Positions 49,901 through 62,200 of a DNA stretch of 64,000 nucleotides are shown piece after piece (position 1 is the first letter of the stretch; every line of letters starts with the position of its first letter). The position numbers and the translations under genes are program-made. Below the pieces are notes generated by a model. That model was given only the letters and a program-made list of their open reading frames with translations, was not told the DNA's origin and did no database searches. This stretch comes from Tubulanus polymorphus (Eukaryota; Nemertea; Palaeonemertea; Tubulaniformes; Tubulanidae). The stretch covers positions 9,270,231-9,334,230 of the forward strand of contig NC_134033.1 in assembly GCF_964204645.1 (NCBI RefSeq). The letters run 5' to 3'.

Positions 49901-49906
49901 AATAAA
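49901..49906 (+). terminator. Polyadenylation signal AATAAA of the FN2/PAN gene
   Basis: The first AATAAA after the stop codon, about 160 bp downstream. It gives a short 3' UTR in an AT-rich tract. No transcript evidence. Confidence 0.65.
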
Positions 49907-50100
49907 TTTATCATTGGAATTTTGCGCGAACATTTTGCCTGACCCTTGTAAACATGAGTACATTTGCATGAACAGAAAGTACATGTACATCATTCTCGTG
50001 ATCGAATGCCAATGTAATTCGGCGTTCTTACACTATCCAACGAAAAATGCAGCATCTAAACGTATAATATTTTGTAATAAATACGGTTATGGTATTCTAA

Positions 50101-50292
50101 CTAGTTGTTAATTTCTATTCTACTCCAGGCAGATATTCGTTCGTTCGGTCGTTCATCGTCCATTGGTCTCTTAACAGCTATTGTAGCGAGGTTTACTCTG
50201 GGAGTCGTAGATCTTACAAGGTTTCCTTCTGCACCCACCTGTTCAAGGGGCCCCCGCATTGTCTTGAACTTTGAAAGGACCATTCTAGCCAT
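50101..50292 (-). CDS. IR25a-like: IR25a-like exon 13: cytoplasmic tail
   Basis: Codes 63 residues starting MARMVLSKFKTM and ending EINN, then TAG. The acceptor follows a pyrimidine-rich CTAACCTCCGTAG and is phase 0 like the donor of exon 12. It is basic and hydrophilic, as expected for an intracellular tail. Homology is not recognisable, so support is from splice signals and frame. Confidence 0.7.
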   Translation of the reverse strand: MARMVLSKFKTMRGPLEQVGAEGNLVRSTTPRVNLATIAVKRPMDDERPNERISAWSRIEINN

Positions 50293-53200
50293 CTACGGAG
50301 GTTAGAAATAGGATGGTAAAATGTGAAAAAAATGTGTTCATAAAGTGGGCAACATTGCACTTTTTACTTACTGTGTCTCGTCTTCTGGTTTTGTATCGGT
50401 ATATCAATACTTCAATGACTAACGCCAGAACCCCACCAGCTAACCCAATAGCCATGAAAATGAATACACCACCTAAAGATGCCATGGTGACGCCCGTGCT
50501 CGTATTCTCAGTAGGACAGCTCACCCTTTCTCGGTTCCACCAATAAGTCTTCGTCGTTTCTAATATTCGCTCTTTTTGTAACGTGAGAATTCTGGTAATA
50601 AGAATACATATGATATGGTATTTCCAAAGCAAAACTCGCTGCATGTAAGGTAAAAAATATTTTGATACATATTGAATCAGCAGATGTTCTATTGCCAACA
50701 ATACACTCATAATAAGGGCGGCATTGCCTTTGTTGCCTTAGCAAGTTAACAAATTTCAATTTTAATTTGATTTAATTTCAAATATATTTTTATCAAATTT
50801 GCCATTATGAGGATTTACAGACAGATTTTTATACATTCCCAAAGAAAGTCAAAGCAATGCGTTAATTGTATACATAAATTAGTAAACTTACACTTGATTC
50901 ACCTGTTTAACAAGTGGTGAATTTTCTTTCATCGCTATTCCATACGGTTTAGAACTGAACGCCTCCCCAATGTGTAACAAATCACAGCTTTTTGATACTG
51001 CGTACTTAACTATTGGCGATTCTGTCAGGAATGCGAACTTTCCTTTACTTTCCTTCACTAAACGCATGCCTTCCTCGGACGATTTTACGAATCCAGTTCG
51101 ATTCATCACCTTCCATATGTCCGTATATTTCTCCCCGAGTGGATATTCCCATACTGCGTACTTAGCTAGCTCACTTGCCGTAGCTTCCTTTCGCAAACTT
51201 ATCTCCTTCCACATATCGTAGAAATTGCTCTCTATCTCCGCCATTTTTTTGAAGTAGGTCTGCATACTGGTGCCATCTAACGTCGTGTATTTGATGATGC
51301 TTTGTTTGGTAAGATCCTCCAATGAATTGACGGTTACGGAGAGACGGGATACGGTATTAAATGCGGCTAAATTGGCCGTGTACATAGACATCATTATAGT
51401 TGAGAAGAACCAGAATCCGGCGACAAGTAATCGTGCAGAGCTTGCTCGTGGAGCGTAACATTCACCTAGAAATCAATCATGAAATTTAAACTTCAAATAA
51501 GGATTTCACTGTAGAGTCAGTATGGAACATCATTGGCGCCTAATCGTATTCAGGCCACATGAAATCAATACCTTGATCAACGGGAGTAACAACTATTTTA
51601 GAACTCACGTGTCAGTGTCACGTATCACTATGATTTTCGTCAAACATGAATTCACCTTCAGATGACAGTCTTAGATCTGTTCACAAAGTATTCATTTCAT
51701 GTGGTACCAAGGATTGTATGTTAATTTCATCGTAAGCAAACTACTAGTCTGCAGTATGGAATAACAGCGAAACAATTTATGCTGCCAGTGGTCATTTCGA
51801 TTATCTAGACTATTGATAGACCTGACATTCGAATCGAACTAGAATGGAAGTGAAATATCTAAATCTCTCAATTAGCTCTTCTCCAGTCTATGGTTCTATT
51901 TATCCTATTTCGAAACACATCTCGTAAGAATCGTAGGTTTTGAATATCGAACACGTCTAAACCCTTTCCGTTGAACGTACCAGCAGCAGTGTAAGAGCCC
52001 ATAACAAACCAGAAACTTTCCTTCAGAGTAAAAACCTTTCCCCCTTCCGGGTAATCATCGCGTCGGTTCTGGTAACTGAATGGACTGAACTTGTCGAACG
52101 TGTAAACCAAGAAACTAACAGCAGTCAGTACTGCTACGTTGCACAACCAAACCTCCCACGTAAACACTGTCAGAAATTTAAGTAGATTCGAATCTTCTTT
52201 TCGCTTCGACATCAGAATCTGTATTCCAGCAAATTCGTAGTATGGAATACTGAAATCAACTACCTCCTCTCGCTCTGACGTAACCGATAAAGAAGTAACA
52301 GCCAATTCTGCCGTCTAAAATTAAAAAGGTCGATTAGGAGCTAGAATTCACACAGAAAATGAACGTGGTAAATTGTGACCGTAGCTGAAAGGAAATACTT
52401 TTTACATGAAATCCAATCCTCATATCTAGTGATCAACATCTAGAAGGATTTAAATGGCATGTCCTTACTTAACCGATGATACGCAACAAAGGAAATGAAG
52501 TGTCCGGGTAAGGTTAGGGAATGAAATCATATTCCTTCACCGATTCTAATTTTCTAAGAACATTTACGTTCATAACGACTGTGTGTTGGATTTTTGTTTG
52601 TCTGGCTTTACGTCGCTTGGATCTTGGTTATTCTCCCCTATTGGATTATTCATTTAACCTCACGACGGGACGGCCTTTGAAGTGTTGCCCGCAAACTGTA
52701 AGCAGCCAGTAGGACTCGAATCCACTTGTCACTCGGCAATGATAGTGGATGCAACAGCATCACGCCTTATCTCACTGAGCTACTGTGGCATGTGAAAATC
52801 CGCTTTGGACGGCCAACCCCGCCAAACAGACGTTAAAGTCATCATGTGAAGGATAAAGCCATAACGTAAAGTATAATGTAGTAATGTGAAGGACGAACTC
52901 ATAACGTGAAGGATAATATCATGACATGGAGGATCAACTCACGTCATCAAGGATAAATGTCATTTATGTCACCAGATGGCGTACCAGTCGATCGGAAATG
53001 AATTCCGTTGTGCACAGGCGTCAAGACCTGTGAACTTTAATAAGTTTCTATCAGGTTCGAATCCCAAAAAAAGATTTACCATAAGGCTTGAAGTGTCGCC
53101 GGTTAAAATTTGTTTACCACGTAAAAAGGTTCTTATCTCAAATATGAAATAATAAACTTTGAAAGCCCCAGAATCTTTTTTATGTGCTATTTGGTTTGTA

Positions 53201-56200
53201 TCCAAAATTGTGCAGTAGTAAAATAGATAAGGATATATTCATATAACGAAATATATCTCCAATGTTTTGCTTACTGTGGGATTGCATAACCTGTAATCCC
53301 CAAAAATACAAAGGATCCTCTTAAGCAATTATTGACAAAAAAAGAAGAATGCCTGATCAAGGTCCGCAGTTTTCAGCTAAAACGAGTCAAATCAATACTC
53401 ACATCAACGAATAATTGTTGGGATTAGAACCCCTGCGTCACTTATGAAATGAACCAGCAATACTGGTCATAAGATTTGAAATAAGGATCAATATTTGTGG
53501 GATTCAGCCCTAATAGAAACTACAGCGACGCTCCGGCTAGAGTCATCATAGTTCACACGTCAGAGCGCCTGCGCACAACAAAATTAGTTCCGACCGACTG
53601 ACACGCCATCTGGCGACATAATAGGTTTAATAGGGTTAAAACGAATTAGACAGTTATTCTAATTGACAAAGCTATTGACATTTTGATATGCTCACCATTA
53701 ACACATTACTAGGCTTTGCTAGGGAGAACAATTTTCGGGTTAACGATGACGGTCATAAAATTTCATACGATACAAATTCTGCAAATCTGATAGCAAAAAA
53801 AAATGAGTCTACACATATTTTTTCAGTGGAAAAGAATGAATTTCTATAATAAAAATAGAGAAATACTTTGGGTAAAGTCACCTCAAATCAAAACCCAAAA
53901 CTACAATCGCGAACCACACGGGTATGAACGTTACGTTTAATGTGTTAACATAGGTCAATAACCATCCGCTTGCCGGTTGAAGCGGGTTGGAAGATTGTTA
54001 ACACGAATGGGATCCGAAATTTCCAATAGTGATATAGTCCAAAACAAAGCGTTCTGTATATTCGAGTACTGAATAAACTGTACCATGCCTCTATTCGATT
54101 TACGATTTCAAAATTAAACCCCCTGATTCGCTCCGAACAGGTGTGGGGAGTATGTCAGGAACACCTAAGACAATTCAAAACCACCAATTGAGTAAATAAA
54201 AGAGACAACCCCTAATGTAAAGATAAACAAGGAGCACATCGGCTTATAAAGCTCCGCCTTGTGATTTGAAGAAATAGAAGCTGCATACCTAGGGGTGCCC
54301 CCTTGTGGCCAAATCCAAAAAGGGCTCTGTACTTTGTAGGTATTGGTCCATAGAACATTCATACCAAATTTGGACTTGATCTGATTAAAACTGTAGGACT
54401 AATAGAAATAGAAACACCATCTCCAGGGGCGGCCCTGGAAGACGAATCAAAAAATTGCTCTGGTACATAGGCTGGTCCATTGAACATTCATACCAAATTT
54501 GGAATTGATCGGATTAAAACTGTAGGACTAGTAGCGATTTGAATAAATAGAAACTCCACCCCCAAGGGCACCCCCTGGGGGAAGAATCCAAGAAATGGCC
54601 ATACAACTTTATAGGCCTTAGTCCATAGAACATTCATACTAAATTTGGAATTGATCTGATGAAAACTGTAGGACAAGTAGCGATTTGAAGAAATAGAAAT
54701 TCCACCCCAGGGATGGGCCCCTGGGGGACGAATAAAAAATGGCTCTATAACTTTATAGGCCTTTGTCCATAGAACATTCATACTAAATTTGGAATTGATC
54801 TGATTAAAACTGTGTAGGACTAGTAGCGAATTGAAGCAAAAGTTGACGGACGGACGGACAGACGGACAGATAGACGACGACGGATAATCCCCCTAACCCT
54901 TCGGTCACAACGGAGCTAACAATTGGCATTGAAAATATCCAATCGATACGAACAAGGGAGTATTCCAAATTATGCAAAGCTGAAAGATGAAACTTACTCC
55001 GGACACTAGTTCTCCGATGAGACCAGTCCATGATCCATCTGGCCGTCTGGCTCCGAACTGACCATCGTTAGGTTCATAAATATCGTAATCAAACTGTAAC
55101 CTATTACTGAGCTCTTTCAGTACATCCATACTGTATCCGTCCCACCACACTGTACCATTTGGTTCAACATGCTTGTAAACGAATGGTTCCTCCTAAAAAG
55201 TGAGGCGAAGTTAACATCGAATCAAATCATTGTCTGTGTCGTATTCATATCAAAAACCAGTCAATAATTTAAGCCTTTGATTGCATTCTATATGCTAGCG
55301 TTGGATTATTCTGTAAACTAGGGATGAATGCCCACTTGGTGAAATACTCGATTATGTGGCGATATACTCTACGCCCCATTGTGAGCCAATTCAGTAATCA
55401 TTGATATTGAAACTCGGCTCGATCATTGCAATCAGCTATTTTGCAATTGATTGCGGTTATAAAACAAAATTATTAGGCTACTAGGCCAATACTGTTACAT
55501 TGATGGGTGGAAAATTTTGTCTGGGGGAAAACGACACCAAACATTCATGATTTTACCGGTATCGTGTAAACTCTAAGTCTGGCTTTATTCCTGTACTCAA
55601 ACAACTGTGATCCTGTCGTAAGCAACGGTCCGGTTTTCATGTTCCAGGTTCCTATCTACAACCGTAAAGATGTCACTTTGAAAGTTATTCAACATACGTA
55701 TAATACAGACTGGAGGATTTGTTGCGCTTACATATTGAATCATGTCCTCCGATTTTGTTACGATTTAATATAAAACTGTATTTAACATGCAACAACATCG
55801 TAGAATCTTTTGTTGGCATTATGAAGATGTGATAATTTTCATTATATCAATTGACGATGCAAGTTTACCGAAGTTATCTAGTTTAGTTTCATTTTAGAGC
55901 GTTTCGTATCGTAGGGAACCTCCAATTGTTGTCACAAGCTGGGGAAAACCATAAATATTACAAAATTAATTTATGCACCGGGTTGTTATTAGAGTTGCTA
56001 TGTATTCACGATCCGTTTGTTCTTAATTTACCTTTTTTGTGGTTTGTTTTTGATCCCGGATCTGTTCTTAATTTACCTTTTTCGTGGTCTTGTTTTTGAT
56101 CCCGAAGTCAACTCTATCCACCTGAAGCTCAGCAAATTGGTTATTTACTGTTCCCAGGAAATCAACCTTTCCGAGTATTCCGTCAAATGTAGAGGTCTGA

Positions 56201-59200
56201 AAAGAGGTAAATGTATTGATACCGGGTTCATGATTCGAGAAATCATAACTATCAGCTTAGAGGCGTCAAATACGCATTTCTTCACCCTACCGGATTTTTT
56301 ATGACGGTTTTAAATGCATTAAATCTTTCAGATGATTGATAATGATTCACGGTTCGACAATTCAAACTGTAAACATTATCGTTCCATTGAGCCAATCCCT
56401 TCATTTCATCGATCCCTCTGCTGATCACTCCTATTGCGTGAAATGCGTAGATTATATCTAACTGTAACAGGTAAATTGAATAAAAAAACATACTAGCTGC
56501 AAGCAGTGATAATGGGTTTTCTTAGTAGCCATGCTATCCGCAATGAGGGAAATTAAAAAAAAATTACTATTCGGAATTGGAGCATGATGTCGCATCATGT
56601 TTCATCGGCGATAACAATAGGCCATAACAATGAAACTCAAGCCGGTTTTGATACGGATTACCAAACTGGCGGCTGTTTGAATCGCCGATATTAGATGCAA
56701 GATGGCGGGACCGGAGGAGCAATTTATTTCGGAATATGTTTTCTGCGATTCAGTTGACACTCAAGGTGCTCGAGAAAATATGTAGTTATCTCGGGACAAT
56801 CGCGACGAATACAATCGGGTTTTAATTATTTCACGTTTTACTCGATCAATACTAATTCAATACATCGCCTGATTGTCTACCTTGCATTATAGACAATGGG
56901 ATACTTGCCTTAACATCACCATTAGTCAAATTCTGCAAATTGTTGTATATTGGCCAATCAGCGATTACTGGGTGTACATGCACTACGCTGCCGTAATGAC
57001 AAGATGAACACGTTATCGGTTGGAGATCACGTGACGCCATGAACCAGTGGTACAAGGATGTCATCATATTTAAAGACCATGCCTATCCAAAAGTAAGAAA
57101 TGCAATGTTTGTTCAGATTCGCGCGCAGACAAGGTCGTAGATATGTGAACGAGCGCAGGTATTCTTCATACATATACCTCGGATAATACTTGGTCAATGA
57201 CTGGAGCCTCGGCCAGGATTAGAAAGTTGCTCGACGTTGTCTGGTTTACGACAGAGCTCAATAGATCGCGAATTCTAGATCTTTCGGATGGAATACGAAA
57301 TATGATGCTTTCAATGATTCGTTCATTTGATTCATTCGGGATCAGGATTCCTGTTTCTAGAAAATAAAGGAAAGATATTGCTTCATGCAATAAACATGTA
57401 TTTCTATAGATTCATCCATCAAAATCAGTTTATTATACAATTTTTAATAGCGAAACTAGGGGTCCAGGGACACCATGCCCACTTGGAAGTAGTTTCCAAT
57501 GCTCAACTATCTAACAATTTCAATATTCAATGCCCCTATCCAATGACCTTGAAAAAATTCAATGACCTTGAAACTCACCACAATCATAGAACATGTCAGC
57601 AGCTACGATTTTGAAATTGATTGTGGTAACAAAATATGCCAAGTTACCACTATAACATGCAAATACTGCAAGTTAATCTACTATACAATGCCCCCAAGTG
57701 ACCATATGCAAAGCCCAATGACTTTGAAACTAACCATTATCATGAGCTACAACTTTTTAATTGATCATGGTGACAAAATATGCCAAGGCGACAATATGAT
57801 AAGGGAATACTATGTTATTGTATTGTTCAACGCCCCCTGGTGGTCATATAAAAAACCAATGACCTTGAAACCCACCACAATCATAGAAAATGTCATGAGC
57901 TACAACTTTTCAATTGATTGTGGTAACAAAATATGCATTAGGTACAAGTATAGTATAGCAATACTTAGTTATTGCATTGTTTATTGCCGCCTGGTGGCCA
58001 TATTCAAAAACTAATGACCTTGAAACTCACCACAATCATAGAACACGTTATGAGCTACAACTTTCTAATTGATTGTGGTAACAAAATATGCTGTGTATCA
58101 AAATAATGTGGAAATACTTTTTTCCACCTACGAATGAGTACTGATGATACCAAGATGGCCGCCAATTGCGTCATAATTCGCTGACCAAAATTACCTGTCT
58201 CAGGTATAAAAAATCCCTTTACAAAGAATACCCATCACAAATTGCAATATAAAATGGCGAACCATTAGGAAGTTACAGGACTCAAAAGTCAGGCCAAAAT
58301 TGATATTTTTGGGCATAAAATTTTCCTCATACTGATGAGCCTTCAGGGGATACAAATATATCTGAAAGATCAGGGTAAATGCTAAAAACGTCTTCAAAAT
58401 TTCCCTAGAAAACTAAAATGTGTAAAAAATGCTGAATTTGGCGAACAACAGTGGCTGCCAGTCGGCCATCTTGAATATGAGAGGGCCAATCTTTGGGCTG
58501 AGATGCGTCTAGGGTAGATGCATGTATAAACGGACGAACGAAATGTGAACGCAATAGCCCGCTGGGACTAAAGTCCCAAGTAAGTTAAAAACACTAGTGA
58601 TTGCCTGTAAGTACCAGGGGTATTTTAAAGAGGACCTCTTACAAATGGCAAGTAGATTGGAGATTTTGGCAGATAGGCATACCAGAATGTTTGTGTCGAA
58701 CGCTTTTATGGAGTTGAGTAATGCCAGAAAAACTGACCCATTAGGATCATGATAGACACTCTCATCAACAGCACAGCTAGACTAACCAACTGAACCAGAG
58801 CTAAAGTAATTTCTTCCATCCGTCCGCAGCACCACTTAGTGAGATGGGTATGATATTAGCACCATCTGTGTTCTTAGCTCTCCTATGGTGGATGGATAGA
58901 TAACAGAGAACAACATTGATGCTGGCCACCAGACCACAGCTCCAACCACCCTACCACTACCACATGAAATAGACAGGCCCTGATAAATCAAACTGAAAAA
59001 GTGTGACCGAAGAAAAATCCACACGAACACTTTTCAAAACGAGTATGTTCATTGTTCACTTTGCAGTACCCACTATGACGTTTATATGGGCGTTTATTTA
59101 ATGGAATGCTGTCTCATATCTACGCCAACCCTCTGTTTCAATGATCCTTAACACTGTTTGCTTTTACAACCGATCACCGAAATGACACTCGACTGTTTCA

Positions 59201-62200
59201 GAGACAAGTTCTATTAACCCCCGTTTGTAAGAAACCTCATTTGCCCAAATTTACTCTCTCATCCTCCGGGGTATTAGATGGTCATTCAGGGGGTTCCATT
59301 TCATCGAAAGAAAATGACACCTTGACGGCTAGACTAAGTAAAATGTCACTGAAGACGACTGATGCCCCAGATCAGGTGAAAAGCCTGAGTGTAAAATACA
59401 TCCCGAGCGTATGCTGACCTAATTATGAAGGCAGGTAATGAAAAATACAAAACGGCTTCCGGTGACCTTGACCTTTGACCTACAGGACTCGAAATCTAAT
59501 CACTCACTCACGGTCTCTAGGGTAACCCATCCATAGATTTTCCATCAGTTTTCTTTTACCGTTCATGAATTAAGAGCCCAGAAACTAAAAGTACAAAACA
59601 GCTCCGGGTGACCTTGACCTTTGACCTACAGGACCCGAAATGTAATCAGTTTCTCACAGTCACCCATCCAAAAAATGTACCCAAACATTCTCTTAAACCG
59701 TCTTTATACAGTTATTTTAAACCGTTTTTGGGTGAGAATCAGGAAATGAAATTCACAAAATGGCTTCCCGTGACCTTGACCTTAGACCTACAGGACTCGA
59801 AAGGTAACCAGTTACCCACGGTCCATTGGACAACCTATCCATAGAATTTCAGTAAGTTATCTTATACCGTTTATGAGTTAGAGCCCGGAAATGAAATTTA
59901 CAAAATGGCTTCCTTGACCTTAACCTTAGACCTACAGGACCCGAAATCTAATCAGTTACTAACCTCATATATTACAACACAACTGCCGAATTTGAAGAAC
60001 ATCTGTTCAATGGTGCTAGGGCACGGAAACCACTACGGAAAGACGGACGGACAGGCGAATATAATAGCTCCAAACTCGCCACTGATTTTACTACCAACGG
60101 ATGATCTCAAACAACTGGACAATTTCCAAAAAAAAATCATGTTTTCTTTTCTAAAAATAAACACCTGGATGCCCGGTAATTTCAAGGGAATTATCAAATG
60201 AGAAACTGTATCATTATTTGTCTCTCTGAAGAATAAGTTACGAATTTGCGTGGAATCGAGACTGTAGACGCCCACGACATACACTTAATGTATCTAACTA
60301 ACGTGGTCCATAAACGAAATCACATGCCGGTACATAGAACCGAAGAGTAAAACTACCGTTCGGAAATATACCAATCGGAAATGACGTAGATCATGCAAGA
60401 AAAGCTATTCTTACGGTGTATACATGGCGGAACCAATGGCAATCAATTTCATGCAGGTAATAGTAGGCCTAGGCAGAAAACAATAACTTGACAAACGGAG
60501 GTGTCACTGCATCTGTTTCAGTAACTGATTCTGTAATTCTTACCGAACGATTTATCGTGAAGTACAACCATTGTATCCCTGGTTCCATTCAGAGTGAAGA
60601 AAATGTTCGTAGTTGCCTTCATAAGAACGCCATAAGGATGATGAACTGAAACAACTGGCTGAGAGCATTGGTCCGGACCAGTAGATACGAAAGGTAAATC
60701 AAAATGATGCGCGAGGTCCGAAAAAATACAGTTTGCATTCGTTCCAGTTACGTCGAGTATAGCAGACCAATTCTGAGTTGCATGGCCACAAGCTAGGAAG
60801 AAAAGGATTAAATAATTTAATTTCAAAATTCACCAAATATGAGGGAGAGGACAGAGAAGTTTTAGCTAATATAGTGCTGATCTTCACCCAAAATAGCCTA
60901 CTATACCAAAATCCGCATAATTTAACCACAGAATACCGTTATCAAGTATAACATACCATAATCAACTACTTGCAAAGAATTCGTAAGGTTTGTTTCAACG
61001 ATGTCCGCCTCCAATGAAATTTCCGGGAGAATCGCAGTATTACTGTTGATGTCCTGAATGGCCAGGTTTACAGCATTAATAACATCACTTCTATTTATTG
61101 GTGCAATGACCACTGTATCCAATAGAAAGTAGAAATTTTACGTGCCTAGTGACCAATGAAAATAATCTCTAAATTATGCATCTCACTTGAAAAGTCTAGA
61201 CCAGATGCGTCACGACGAAAATGTATCTTTCAACTCGACATTTATAATTTCCTACTCATACAATGTTTTTTCCACAGCCCAATAAGAATACAATGACCTG
61301 GAGACTAAGGTCTGCATGACCATGGATGAGTAAAGTATAAAAGGCTTCTCTTTACTCGGTACCGGTAAAGTCAATAAACCTCTCAATTCGGTAGGTTTCG
61401 CCAACCTCTATATGATTAATCACCCGGTAATCCTTCGATGATTCAAATACCTGCGTATCATTTATTGCTGAAAGCACGCTGGTCGGTTCTGTTAACATTT
61501 TACTTTGTTTTGTTTTTCAGATTTTCGTGTCAAGTCGTCAAACGGATGTACATAACCCGTCGTCTAGACGTAGTTTTTAATCAACTTGATTAAAGCATAG
61601 TATATACAGCTATCGTAGGCTACTTGAGCCTCTAATAAAGCCGAACGTCAGATTCTTTATCAAATGATTCGAGACTTACATATTTTCACACATATCATAA
61701 GGATACATACTTAATGAGTACAACCGTATTGGAACTGTAAGTCCCTCGTGGTCATGGGATTTACGCGTATCATAAAAACACAGTTCTTGTTCTACACAGG
61801 TTGGTATTTGATTAGTTTTGCTTAAACAGACCTTCGTCTCTAGGAGCGACTGTAATTGGTTTTGCCCTTCACACTGTATTTATCTCGCCTTAAAAAGGTT
61901 ATGTAAACAAATTTTTACAACTATTTGTATAAATCAGTGTTATAATCAAAAAAAATCTGACTTCCACCATATTTGCAAGATATAATATATCCACCAGTGG
62001 AATACTTTTTATAATTTTGCGATAAGCTTTTGTATCTTAACCATAGTTTCAGTCTGTTACTTTCAACTTTGAGGCAAACTGAGGTTGTGTTCAATTGTTT
62101 GACCTCACAAAATGACCTGCACACGATAGTTTATACTATGGAACCAGCTATCAAAAATAAATCTGACAATAGAAGATTTACTTACAATACGTCGAATTTT

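Larger units (their letters stand above)
49740..50100. other. 361-bp convergent spacer between two genes
   Basis: Separates the TAA of the + strand FN2/PAN gene from the TAG of the - strand receptor gene. It holds AATAAA for the + gene (49901). The only minus-strand signal I see is an ATTAAA at 49866-49871, inside the + gene's 3' UTR. No coding sequence is supported here. Confidence 0.7.

Noticed and set aside
52695-52795. Functional tRNA gene on the minus strand
   Set aside because: Box A and box B are present, but the acceptor and anticodon stems do not pair well; better read as a SINE head.
54165-55031. Minus-strand frames MNVLWTNTYKV..., MNVLWTKAYKV... and MDWSHRRTSV...
   Set aside because: The first two repeat because the DNA is a ~147-bp tandem array; the third begins in receptor exon 9 but in a different frame.
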